The notes below the pieces were generated by a model. It saw only the letters and a list, made by a program, of their open reading frames with translations, ran no database searches and had not been told where the DNA came from. A program made the position numbers and the translations under genes. 64,000 bases of DNA from Diplosphaera chodatii (lineage: Eukaryota > Chlorophyta > Trebouxiophyceae > Prasiolales > Stichococcaceae), in contig JAALGY010000044.1 of assembly GCA_032358165.1 (NCBI GenBank), positions 806,001 through 870,000 of the forward strand. Reading direction: 5' to 3'. Below are positions 12,101 through 22,361 of this stretch, piece by piece (position 1 is the stretch's first letter; the number at the start of each line of letters is the position of its first letter).

Positions 12101-15100
12101 GCACCTGACGACAGGCGGGTCAGGCTGCCGGCTGCCGCCGCCGCCAGGCCGGCGCCGGCGGCCTCGCCGCCGCGCACGCGCGCGTCTCCATCGGCTGAAG
12201 ACCGCTGGCTGGCGCGGCCCAGGGCGGCGCGCCGGCCGCCCCGGAACGCCGGCCCTAGCAGCAGCCAGTGCAGCGCCGCGGCGGCGGCCGCCCCCGGCGT
12301 GGCGACCGCCAGGACGCCCTCCTCGGCATCCCCGCCGTCAGAGGCGCTGCGGCACCACAATGGCTGGGTGTCACCATGACGCCAGGCGAGGTTGCACGGT
12401 GATGTGCTGCTTACATTACCATAGGTGCCATGCTGCGCTTTCCAGACTTCTACACACTGTCCATTGTCCCCCACTGCTGCCGCTGCGCAGACATTGGGCC
12501 GCGCCCTGACCCACGGTGATGCACAGGGGGGCTGCGAAGGGGCCGCGCCTGAGGGCGCCGGACGCCAGGGCCGCGTCGAGGTGCGCCAGGGCGCGCGCCT
12601 GCGGCGGCAGCCCGCCGCCCGACCACAGCGCCCCCAGCAGCGCCGCGTGGTGCCCGGGCCCCGGCCGCACCCCCGCCGCCTGCGCACCCGCAGCCGGGCG
12701 TCAGCCGCCTCCTCAGCCGGGGAGCTTTTGAGCAGCAATCGGGGCGTGTCAGCGCACTGCGGATGGTGCTTGTGCATAAGGGCTGGGGCGGTCTGACGAG
12801 CCGGCTTGCTTCCATAGGCCTGAGGTGGGAGGGGGTGATCGACGGAACCATAGGTCGCAGGAGCACAGGAAAGACGTAGCAAAGCGAACAGAATGAAGTA
12901 CAGCACCACCATTCAATAACGAAAACCCAGACTTTCGACTGCAAGAATGCACGGCACGAAGCAGACCAGCGCGCCTGCATGCGGCTGAAGATGTGCAGCG
13001 CGCGCTGCCACTGCCCCCCGGCCGCCAGCGCCGCCAGCAGGCTGCCGAACACCGCGCCGTCGGGCTTGCACCCCCGGCTGCGCAGCAGCTCGAAGATCTC
13101 CAGCGCCCGCTCCCACCGCCCGCCTGTATGGTATGCAGAGTGATGCTGCAGGCCTGCCGGGCCGGGTTGACGTGCCGAGCGCCCAGCTGTCAGGAGTCAA
13201 AGAGTTGCGCTGCAGTGACAGTCCGTTCTGAGCGCACTGCGGTCCCAGCAGTCGCTCGCGAGCCAACGCTGATGTACAGGATACGGTCAACGAATGCTGC
13301 GGCACATGCGGTGTTGCTGGTGTGTGAGTGGACAGGAAGCGCACTCTGCGCGCAGGCCGCGAGCGCGGCGGCGAAGGTGGCGGCCGAGGGCTTGAGCAGC
13401 GCGCGCAGCATGTCGTCGAACAGCTGCAGCGCCAGCGCGGGACGGCCGCCCTTTTCCGCCGCCGCCACCAGCGCGCCGTACGCCACGGGGCTGCGCTCGG
13501 CGCCCCGCCCCGCCATGTCCTGCAGCACCGCCAGCGCCTCGTCCACCTGCGGGCCCAGGTTTATGAAAGGTTTTAGGGTCTTGGGTCCATGGGCGGCGCG
13601 TGTGCCAGGGCACAGCTGCCTCGTTCGCAAGGTGGACCATGCAACGCTGGAGGGATGCCATGGATCATCTGACGGCGTCTGGACGCATTGGCAGACACAG
13701 CGCCTGCTGCAGGCCCCAGTGCTCCCCACCTCGCACGACACTGCAAGGTTCCCCGCAACCTTGGCGCACAACCTTGCACACGAAGCAGGGGCATCGACAC
13801 GGCTTCTCAATGATGGCGCATGCATAGCTGGCTTCTGCGTCGGGTCTGGGCCAGACACCCCACCTGGCCGGCGCGGGCGAACACCGAGACGAGCGCGGTG
13901 GCGGTGGTGGCGGTGGGCGCCGCGCCGTCGGCCAGCATGCGGCGGTACACCCCCGCCGCCGCCGCGGGCTGCCCCGCCCGGGAGCAGGCGCCGATGACGG
14001 TGTTGTACGTGCGCACCTCGGGCGCGGTGCCCTGCAGGCAGGGGTAGCACTACTTTCATGCAGCTGATGAGCAGGGGGGGGGAATGCTTGCATGCAGCTG
14101 AGATGAATGCTTGACTGAATCATTGCTGGGTAGGGCTGCACTGCTGGGCGGCAGGGCGCGCGCGGCAAGAGCCTGTCCACGCGGCAGAGCAGCTCGCATG
14201 AGGCAGCACCGCACTGGATCAGGGGCTGTGGGCAGGAAGGGTTCGCAGGTGTGACCTCACGCAATTTGGACGGGACCGCACCTGGGACTGCAGCGTGTCC
14301 AGCACCTTGACCGCCTCCTCCCACTGCCCCGTCTTGGAGTAGATCTGCAGGTGCAGCCAGCACAGCTCAGCATCACGCCCCAGCTGCTCTGAGGCGTTCA
14401 ACGTGCTTGGGCCAGCTTTGCAGCACCTCGGGCGCATGATCAGATTGCTTATGTTTCAGGCGCTTCCGTGTGGGGATCGACCCGCACAGCGCGAAGCGGC
14501 GCGAGCGTGCAGGCACAGAGCCCGCGTTGCGGGGTGTGCGCAGGGGGGGCACAGACACCGGGGCGCACATCGATGAGGATGTTGTAGGTGACCAGGTTGG
14601 GGGTGCACCCCTCGCGCAGCAGCTGCTGGAACACGTCCAGCGCCAGCTCCAGCTCGCCCGCCTTGATGCACACTGCGGCGGGGGCGCAGCTCATTATAGT
14701 ATATCATTGTGAGGGTGGTGGCGATCAGACAACAGCGGGAACACGTCCAGGGCCGGCCCCACACCGCGGCCAGGCGGCCGCAGGTGCAGGGACCGAGGCC
14801 GGTTTCCGAACAGTAGAATGCAGGACACTGACCACAAATACACGAAAGTGAGCACACTTGCTGCTTCGGAGGACTGCTGTTCAGCGAGCATGCTTGCTTC
14901 AGCTGTGGCCCTGGGCTGTTCAGCGCACCGTTCATCAGCGCCGAGAAGGCGTGGCAGTTGAGCGCGATGCCCCGGGTGCGCATCTCCCCGGCCAGCGCCA
15001 GCGCCGTGCCCAGCCCCTGCCCCGTGCCACACTGCAGCCAGGGTTTGAGGTCAGCAGGCAGCAGGCTCATTCATGGCTGGCAGCAAGGCAGCTGGCGACG

Positions 15101-18100
15101 AATCTGGCACTGGGCGCGCGCCGCTGGCTGTGTGCTGGCCTTGGCGCTGTGAACTCGGCGCCTGATGCTGCACCGCTGCTGCCAAGAGCAGGGCTTCACC
15201 ATATCCAGTAGCCGGCCTATGCCATGGCATGACAAGTGAACCGGTGGGCGGCTGACGACGCCTGCATCTGTCAATTGGAGCAGACCTGCGCAATGATGGT
15301 GGTGTAGGTGTACACGTCGCACAGCGCCGACAGCGGGTGCGCCCCCGGCAGCCCGCGCAGCCAGTCGAAGATCTCGGACGCACGTGCCGGCACCCCCGCC
15401 TGCAGGCGAGCCCGCCGGAAGACGTCAGGCCAGTTGGGATCACTCAGGTGTGCCCCAAGCGTGCGTCCTGCTGCTGGGCGTGATGTTGACACTCGTAAAA
15501 AGAGGCCTCGAGGCGGCCAGCGGCACACATGGAAGGGCAGACGGCCTGATGCTGTGGGGGTAGTTTTAACAAATGAAGAGTGAAGAGGTGCTTCAACTAC
15601 GGCTACTGACGCCTCACCTTTGCGAGCTCCTTGAGCAGCGCCGCCAGCGCGCGGGAGTCCAGGTGGTGCAGGCCGCGCGCCACGACCTGCGGCAGTGCGA
15701 AACCCGCAGATCAGTCATCACCATGGCCATGCACCATTCGTGCAGCACACGGGGGCCCCAAAGCCCAGCCCGCATAGCACATGCGCTGCTGCATGTCCGA
15801 CAAACACCAGGCTACACGTGGTGAGGACCAAAAGTTTTGCACCCTGAGCCGTGTGCCCTGGAGGGGGAACGCACCGGGGCCGCCTCGGCGTCGGGCGGCA
15901 GCTGCTTCACCACGCGCAGCAGGTCCTCGACCGTGGTCTCCTCCCCCGCCGCCGGGCCGTCCCCCCCCTGCATGCCGGTGACCTGCGCGCCAGGCAGAGG
16001 CGCATTCGCCAGTGGTGCTTCACCACGGGAGCATTTACTTGATTAGATGGGTTGAGAGCGTGCTGGGGTGTGCCGTGACTTGCAAATCAACCAGAGGCGC
16101 ACTCGCCGGAGGTCCTGCTGCAGCGGCGTGTTTGACGGAAGACCTCACTTGAGCAGATGGGTTAAGAGTGTGCTGGGGTGTGCCGTGAGTTGCAGATCAG
16201 CAGTCCAGGCGTTCAGTTGGCAGTCAGAAGGCTTGAATCGTCCAGCACACACGCCGCTCCAGGGGCGTCTCCTCAGCAGAAGACGGCTATGCCAGTTTAA
16301 TACTAGGAAGCTGCATCTCACACGCACCTGCGCCCACAGCTGCCGGTACCCCGGCCCGTCGCCGACGGTCGGGCTGCCGACGCCGCGTCCCGCAAGCCCC
16401 GCACCAGACGTGCTCCGGCTCAGCACCTGCAGCTCATGTCGACCACTTGAAGCCATTGCCGGCAGACACTGATCGAGATGAAAAGCCCCAACGGAGGCTG
16501 ACGGTTGCAAACAAGTGCGTGCAGACGCTGGTTCGGTATGGCAATCGTGGAACGCAGGCATGGCAACAGGGATGCTGACCGGTGACACTACCTGCACATG
16601 CAGCCTCAGGCATCGGAAAAATGACATGACAGAGCCGAGACCCGTGTCGGCCGCACCTGGGGGGACACGGTGCCGCTGCCGCCGCCGCCCCGGCCATAGC
16701 TGAAGCCGCCGTCGCTGGCGAGGCCCGCGTCTCGCGCGGGGCTCATGCCGCGGCCGGCAAAGCCCGGCCGCCCGCCGCTGCTGCGGCCTGCAGTGCATGA
16801 GCAGCGACACAGGGTGAGTCAACCGGCAGCAAGACCGCCAATGAGAGGGCCCTGGCAGCTGGCCTACTTTAAAGCAGTTGGGGAAGATGAGGCTGCCAGC
16901 GATCAGCCCCAGTGCTTCGACGCAAGCCCAAAGATGAACATGTAACCATCCTCTTGTACGCATGCAGAACGTTGAGCGGCATCCACCTGTGCCGTTGCCC
17001 TGGGGCCCCCGGCCACCCCGGCGGGGCGGCGTCCCAAAGTCCGCGGATCGGACGCGCCGGTGCGCAGCGGAAAGCTCGTCGCCGCCCAACCCGCCGCCAC
17101 TGCTGGCCTGGCCGCGGCCGCCGGCCTGGCCGTTGAGCAGGCCGCCGTGCTGCGGGGCGGGGCTGGGCGGCGCGCCGTACCCGCCGTGCAGGCTGCCGTT
17201 GGCGCCGGGGCTGCTGAGGCCGCCCCCCGCAAAGGGCGCGCCGCCGCCGCCGCTGTAGCCGCCCGCCAGCGGCGACGGCGGCAGCTGCTGCGGCTGCTGC
17301 AGCGCTGCCAGGCCCCCGCCCAGGCCGCTGTTCATGGAAACATGCCGCCGCAGGCCTGTGGAATGATGTTGTCAGGATCGGGTCAGCACAGGACATGTGA
17401 AGCATTGCTCCAGGTGGCACTGGCCTGAGGCATCGCACCAAAGGCGTGCAAGCTGACACTGCGAAGCGCAGGTTGACAAGCGCAGTTGGATCTGCACGCA
17501 TCTAATGGCTACAAGTGCTGAGGAAGCAGAAGCTACCTGCAGGCGTGTAGGGCGCGGGCGGCGCAAAATCGCCAAAGCTCGAAAACTGCCCGAAGTCGGA
17601 GCCCTTGCCTCCGATGCCACCCAACCCCGGCGGCCGCTGCTGCTGCTGTTGCTGTTGCATGTCCGCTTGCTGGAAGGCGCCGCGGCCGTGCACGAAGCCC
17701 GGGCGGCTGCGGGCGCTCGTGATGTGGCTGGCGCCCGCGCCGCCGTCGAACGACACGGTTCGGCGCGGCGGCAGCATGGGCCCTGGCGCCGCATGGCCGT
17801 GCCCCTGCTGCTGCTGCGACAGGCCCTGCAGCAGCTGCGGCTCGTCCTGCTGCAGCTGCCGCGCGTGCGCCGCTACCTGCTGCTGCCACTGCTGCTGCTG
17901 CTGGCCGCGCGGCAGCGGGGGCGTCCCACCCTGCAGGCCCAGCGCCGCCCCAGGACTGCCCGGCGGGGCGCTGCCCAGGCTCAGTGCGCCGGGGCTCTGC
18001 GGCTGCTGCAGCAGCAGGGGTGGCATTTCAGTTGGAGCGAAATAGCAGCATCGTGCAGTCAAGGAGGGTTGCAGGTGCGGTGCACAGGACTGGACTGGAT

Positions 18101-19848
18101 GCAGGCAGCATGAGGTAGCTTTGGGCTGACGCTGATGTGCTGCTGCTTGCACAGTCTGCAGGAAGTAACAGAGGCGCACCAGCAGGCCCAGCTGCGGGCT
18201 GGATCGGAAGCTGAAGCCGCTGGACAGGCTGTTCCGGTGCTGCAGGGCTGTGGCGCCCGCCGAGCCCAGCAGCGGCTGCGGGAAGCTCGCGGCGTGGCCC
18301 TCCGGCACCGACATCGCGGCAAAGGGCATGGAGCCCATCGAGTGCCGCTGCAGCGCCGCCGGCCCAAAGGGCGACCTCGGCTCTGCATCACGCCGGGAGT
18401 CCGCATTCACAATGTGCGCCAGGTGCGTCTCAGAAACTACATGTGGAGCAGGCAGACAAGCAGCCAGCCCCTGGTCAATGCCATGAGCGACTAACAAGGG
18501 CCGCAGTTTATGAAGTTGCAGAGTCTTCCCTCGGCACGGCATGTCAGAGCAGCAGGCTGTACGGCACCTGGGCTGACGCCGCCGCTGCCATTGGCCCTGG
18601 CGCCGGCGTGCACGCTGCCGTTGGGCCCGTCCGCAAACCCGGCGGCGGCCGCCGCCAGCGCCTCGGGCCCCGGCGGCTCGCTGAGGTAGCGGTGCAGGGG
18701 GGGCTGGCCGCCCGCGCCGGCGCCCAGGCCGCCGTGGTGGCTGCCGCCCACCCTGGGGCCGCTGAAGCCGCCGAAGCCGCTGAACCCCGCAGCCCTGCCC
18801 GGCTGCACGCCCTGCTGCTGCCGCTGCACAGGACGGCACCGGTGGTGGGCTGTGCACACAGGCTGTGGCGGGCACTCTCTCTTGTGTACACGTAGTGTCA
18901 ATCTGAGACACTGGTACAGCCGCTCAACACAATTCACGCCGGATTTGCAGCCGTCCGGACTGCACTCAAAGCTGAGGTGCACACAAAGCAGGCACTGGTC
19001 GCGTGGATTGCTGCACATGCCAAGTCAATAATCACAAGGATGCACAGCATACATCAAACTCGCAGCACTCTCTGCACCTGCTGTAAGGTGGAGGTTAGTC
19101 CGGGGGGCGCCGCCATCGGCGGCAGCGCATCGCCCAGCAGCGGCAAAGACGCCGTGCTCACGCCGCTTGAGCCCGCGCCCAGGCTGCCGCTGTAGGGGCT
19201 GCTGCCGTACGGGCTGCTGCCGCCGCCGCCGAAAGAACCGCCCGCGCCTCCTGCTGCGTCCGCCCCGCTCCTGCTGCCCAGGTAGCCGTTCACGGGCACT
19301 GCTGCAGGGCCGGTCATGCCCGCGGAGGAGGATCCCATCCGTGCGAACGCAGAGTCCCCGCCCAGCGGCATGCTGTGCGACGCGAGTGTGGGCGGCGACT
19401 GCCACGCGAAGGCCGCCGACACGTTGGTCAGCCCCACCGCCGACTTGAGCGTGTTGAAGTCTGTGCTGTTGAAGGAGTCCCAGGTGATGAGGCTGCGGGG
19501 GTTCCCGCCGCCCGCTGCCGCGAGGCCGCCGCTCACCATGGGCGCACTGCAGCGCATGCACAGAGGCACTGTTGCTGCTGCTTCCCGGAGGTCCTCGCAC
19601 CTGATGGTTGCTCTGCAACGGGCCAGATGTTGCACGCCGCCATGTGTTCTCAGCGGAGCGACCCACCTGCCATGGGCGCCGAGAACGCTGTTGCTGCTGC
19701 TGCCGTGGCTTTGGCCGTCCTCGAAGCCGAGGCCCAGGGAGGAGGTGGCCGACGCCGGGCGCGGCAGGCCGCCGGGGCCGCCGCCGGCGGCTGGCGGTTT
19801 GCCATACAGCGGGGGCGAGTCCGCCCGAGCCGCGGGAGTGTCCTCCAT
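9102..19848 (-). CDS. Large PPR protein with prion-like N-terminus and cyclin-like C-terminus
   Basis: Twenty-six exons (minus, 5' to 3'): 19667-19848, 19078-19546, 18568-18823, 18180-18382, 17537-18005, 16987-17355, 16657-16787, 16328-16426, 15875-15967, 15618-15686, 15286-15399, 14929-15031, 14569-14672, 14282-14344, 13864-14031, 13345-13546, 12975-13123, 12515-12679, 12105-12363, 11674-11912, 11248-11424, 10944-11129, 10614-10698, 10209-10393, 9811-9996, 9102-9509. The CDS is 5,133 nt (1,710 aa) and phase-consistent. Residues 1-700 are Gly/Ser/Gln/Pro-rich with FG-type patches (SGFGGFSG, DFGQFSSFGDF). Residues about 780-1115 hold roughly nine 35-aa PPR helix pairs (such as NLVTYNILID and EVRTYNTVIGACSRAG), which bind single-stranded RNA in organelles. 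Residues about 1424-1575 resemble the second cyclin fold (SDVAAAALALG, then PPWPLCIASLTGH). No clear transit peptide is visible. Chloroplast or mitochondrial RNA maturation is the family expectation. The exon 15875-15967 acceptor could alternatively be at 15982. Confidence 0.8.
9648..9710. repeat. Perfect 25-bp direct repeat in PPR intron
   Basis: Copies at 9648-9672 and 9686-9710 are identical, separated by 13 bp that also contain CAGG units. They lie in the last intron of the PPR gene. They look like a replication-slippage duplication. Confidence 0.9.
12680..12974 (-). other. GC-AG intron in PPR gene
   Basis: The donor after ATGCAG is GCGCGC rather than GT. Only this choice keeps phase 0 and joins two halves of one PPR repeat (FSRMQ to AAGVRPGP). 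The nearest GT donor breaks the frame. Confidence 0.6.
16037..16199. repeat. Imperfect ~53-bp direct repeat in PPR intron
   Basis: Segments 16037-16089 and 16147-16199 are near-identical (a run of GCTGGGGTGTGCCGTGA is shared exactly). Both lie in the intron between the exons at 16328-16426 and 15875-15967. Confidence 0.85.
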
Positions 19849-21371
19849 GCAGCGTCGGCCCTGAGTGGTGAGTCACACGTTGTCGAGGGCATAAGCAGCA
19901 CTGTTTGGTGTGCACAGAATCATCACAAACAGGAGGACCAGCATGCAGGCTGCTAGACCAGCGGCCTTGGCCATCCGGTCCTGGTTGGGTGCATTTCTCG
20001 GGTGGCCAGGGGCCGGCTGGGCCCGTCGGCGGACCGTGCGTGCGTGATACACGCTTCAAGAGGAGAGGTATGAACGCCTGAGCGTCTGAACGGCCGTCAG
20101 TGTGAGGCACAGGAAGTCCAAGGCCACCCACTGTGGGCCTCCGAGAGCAGATTGCACAATAGCCTAGGGGGCCAGCGTCAGCCCCAGTACGCAGCGGGCT
20201 GCGCATTTGGAATCTGTAAAGCCCTCAGAGGCGGGCGCAGGTCATGTCTGTAGACACAGCGCCGCGGCGGTACGGCTGCGGCCAGCCAGCGCAAGACAAG
20301 CGCTACTGGGCAAACTGGGCAGCAACAGCCATCCTGGCCCGGCCAAGGCAACGCCGATGCGGTGTCTGCCATTGTCTCTACCGCTCAATGAGATAAGCAG
20401 ATCCGCAGTACGTGGGGTGCTCTGCAAACAAAGTGCTGCACGCGCACCGTTTCAGATTGCAGCCCGCAGATCGCCTCTCAGCTGCGGCCTTTGCTCGCCC
20501 TGAATCACAGCGTACGTTACTGCTGCATGCTGCATTACGAGGCCAGCTAGCTATCTGAGCGGCTGGCGCCGCAGGCTTGCCGCTGGAGATTGCTGAGACC
20601 CAAAGCAGTGGGTCGAAGCAACCCGGTGATTTTCTTGGCTGGCTGGCCGCCGCTGCAGCCTCGGCGGCACAAGCGACGTTGAACCCAGCCCCACTCGGTC
20701 TGCTGCCGCTGCTGCGATCTACAGAGTACTACAATGCCGCGCCGGTGGCCCACAGCACAGCTGGAGCGCGCTGCATGTCTGCCAGAGCGCAAATTGGCAG
20801 GAGGACGCAAAGTTTGATACACGTGCCGGGGTCCCGTATTAGTACACCCCCACGCCAAAGTGGGCAGCCATTGCCACTGGCGAGGCGCCTCAGGAATGTT
20901 CGCTGCAGGTGCAGGCCCATTCGACGTGCAGCAGGCTTGCATGTAAAGTGCCAATTTTACCTGTAAGCAGCTGTTACCTTGACCTGGTAGAGCTGGTGCT
21001 TTCGCAGCTGCCGTGGCGTGGCTATTCGCAACACAATAGTGCCAACTCCGAGAGGTGTGAATCTGGTTGCCAACGCCGGCTCTGGTTCAACCTCGAACCT
21101 GGACGGTGGTAGTTCGGGTGTGCAGGTCCTCAAGGATGCCTGCTGCTGCATCTGGCGCAGTTCAGGCAGCAGCTGGTCAGCGTGCAATACTGCCTGCGGC
21201 GCACGGGCATGCATCACCTAACTCTCCCGGATGTCTTACTTTGGCATCACATCACGGAAATCACGGTGCAGCCTGCTGTGAGCCATCACCTGATACTATA
21301 AAGTGCTGAGCTGCATTGCAGGGGCGTTCAGAGGGACAGCCCCGGGATTGTAGCGTCCGCTGGCAGCGCAC
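19849..21371. other. Divergent intergenic region PPR gene / 80-aa protein gene
   Basis: This 1.5-kb stretch lies between outward-facing starts. It should contain promoters and 5' UTRs. A 64-codon ATG frame on the minus strand (20178-20372) could be an upstream ORF of the PPR transcript, but nothing supports translation. Nothing else is recognisable. Confidence 0.4.
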
Positions 21372-21790
21372 ATGACGTCGCTCAGCCACAAGATAGGGGC
21401 ACTGGGCGCCCCGGCCAAGCTGGCGCTGGGCACCCTGGCAACCACGGCGGTCGGCGGCAGTGCGTACTTCCTTTCCACCTACGAGGTGCTTGCCCGTTCT
21501 GCATAAGTCATGCCAGTGCGCCAGCCATTCAACCGCAGAGCGGCCTGGACTTGTCTGCCGGTGCCGCTGCCGCCGAAATGCTCACTGAACAGCAGCAGTG
21601 CGACGTTGAGCCCATCCAGCTTGGTCAAGTGCTCACGTGGCCTGTTTGCCACCGGTTGCAGGCATGCGAGGGGTGCAAGCGGCGCCGGGAGGCGATGAAA
21701 GCCGCCTTCAAGAACGTCAACCTACAGGCGCCGCCGCCGCAGCAGCAGACAGCGTCGTCACAGTCGCAGCAGCCGCAGCCGCAGCACTAG
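21372..21790 (+). CDS. Small single-pass membrane protein with CxxC tail, unknown
   Basis: Two exons (21372-21485 and 21662-21790), phase 0 intron, 80 aa. Residues about 10-34 are hydrophobic and small-residue-rich (LGTLATTAVGGSAYFLSTYE), followed by an ACEGCKRRR segment with one CxxC and basic residues, then a Gln/Pro-rich tail ending PQPQH. The second exon begins exactly at the CxxC segment. I do not recognise the family. The shape (short N-terminus, one membrane helix, CxxC, soluble tail) would fit a mitochondrial or plastid inner-membrane micro-protein, which is inference only. The clean splice phase and high GC third positions support it being real. Confidence 0.55.
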
Positions 21791-22361
21791 GCGCCTGCCC
21801 GCGGGTTTGATGCGTAGCTTTGATGTTACGGAGGTGAGCTGTCGTGGATCGGCAGTCATGCTGAGGTTGCCGAATTAGACCTAATAGGGGGACGCTCTGG
21901 AGCCAGCCTAGGTCATCAGGCGGAACTGTCGACTGGACATCTAGTTGGCGCATCGTTGTCGAGTGGGTTACAGGTGCACGCAGGCGTACATAACCCCATC
22001 AGCTGTTGCAAACGCAAGGCTATGTCACATGGCAGCTACCTGGGTCGAGGTGTGGAAAGATGCAAGGGTTACAGTGCATGTCGTGACAGGCGACAGAGCA
22101 TCTGTGCACATCGATGTGCATATCAACAATCAAACAATCCCAGCCGTCCAATGCTTCTCAGTTGTCTTCTCAGCGAGCTGTTAACCTAGGATGTGTGTGA
22201 ATACTCATGGTCTAGGGCATCTTACACCTGGCTCCCGTACTCCACGCCTAAAATGCTGATGTTTTTGTGCCTACGAACCTGGATGTCCGACATGTTCGAC
22301 TGACATGTGAACAGGTTCAATTCTAATCCTGGAGCTTGCAGGGTGATCGAATGTATAGAGG
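21791..22361. other. Convergent intergenic region
   Basis: Between the stop of the 80-aa protein (plus) and the stop of the ArsS gene (minus). It should hold the two 3' UTRs. A TGTAA motif, the polyadenylation signal common in green algae, lies about 130 bp past the ArsS stop on the minus strand. Otherwise nothing is recognised. Confidence 0.4.

Noticed and set aside
17502..18911. A 469-codon open frame on the minus strand
   Set aside because: It is two real PPR-gene exons (17537-18005 and 18180-18382) read through their intron and neighbours; only the exon parts are kept.
20178..20372. A 64-codon minus-strand ATG frame upstream of the PPR gene
   Set aside because: Could be an upstream ORF but has no supporting feature beyond length.
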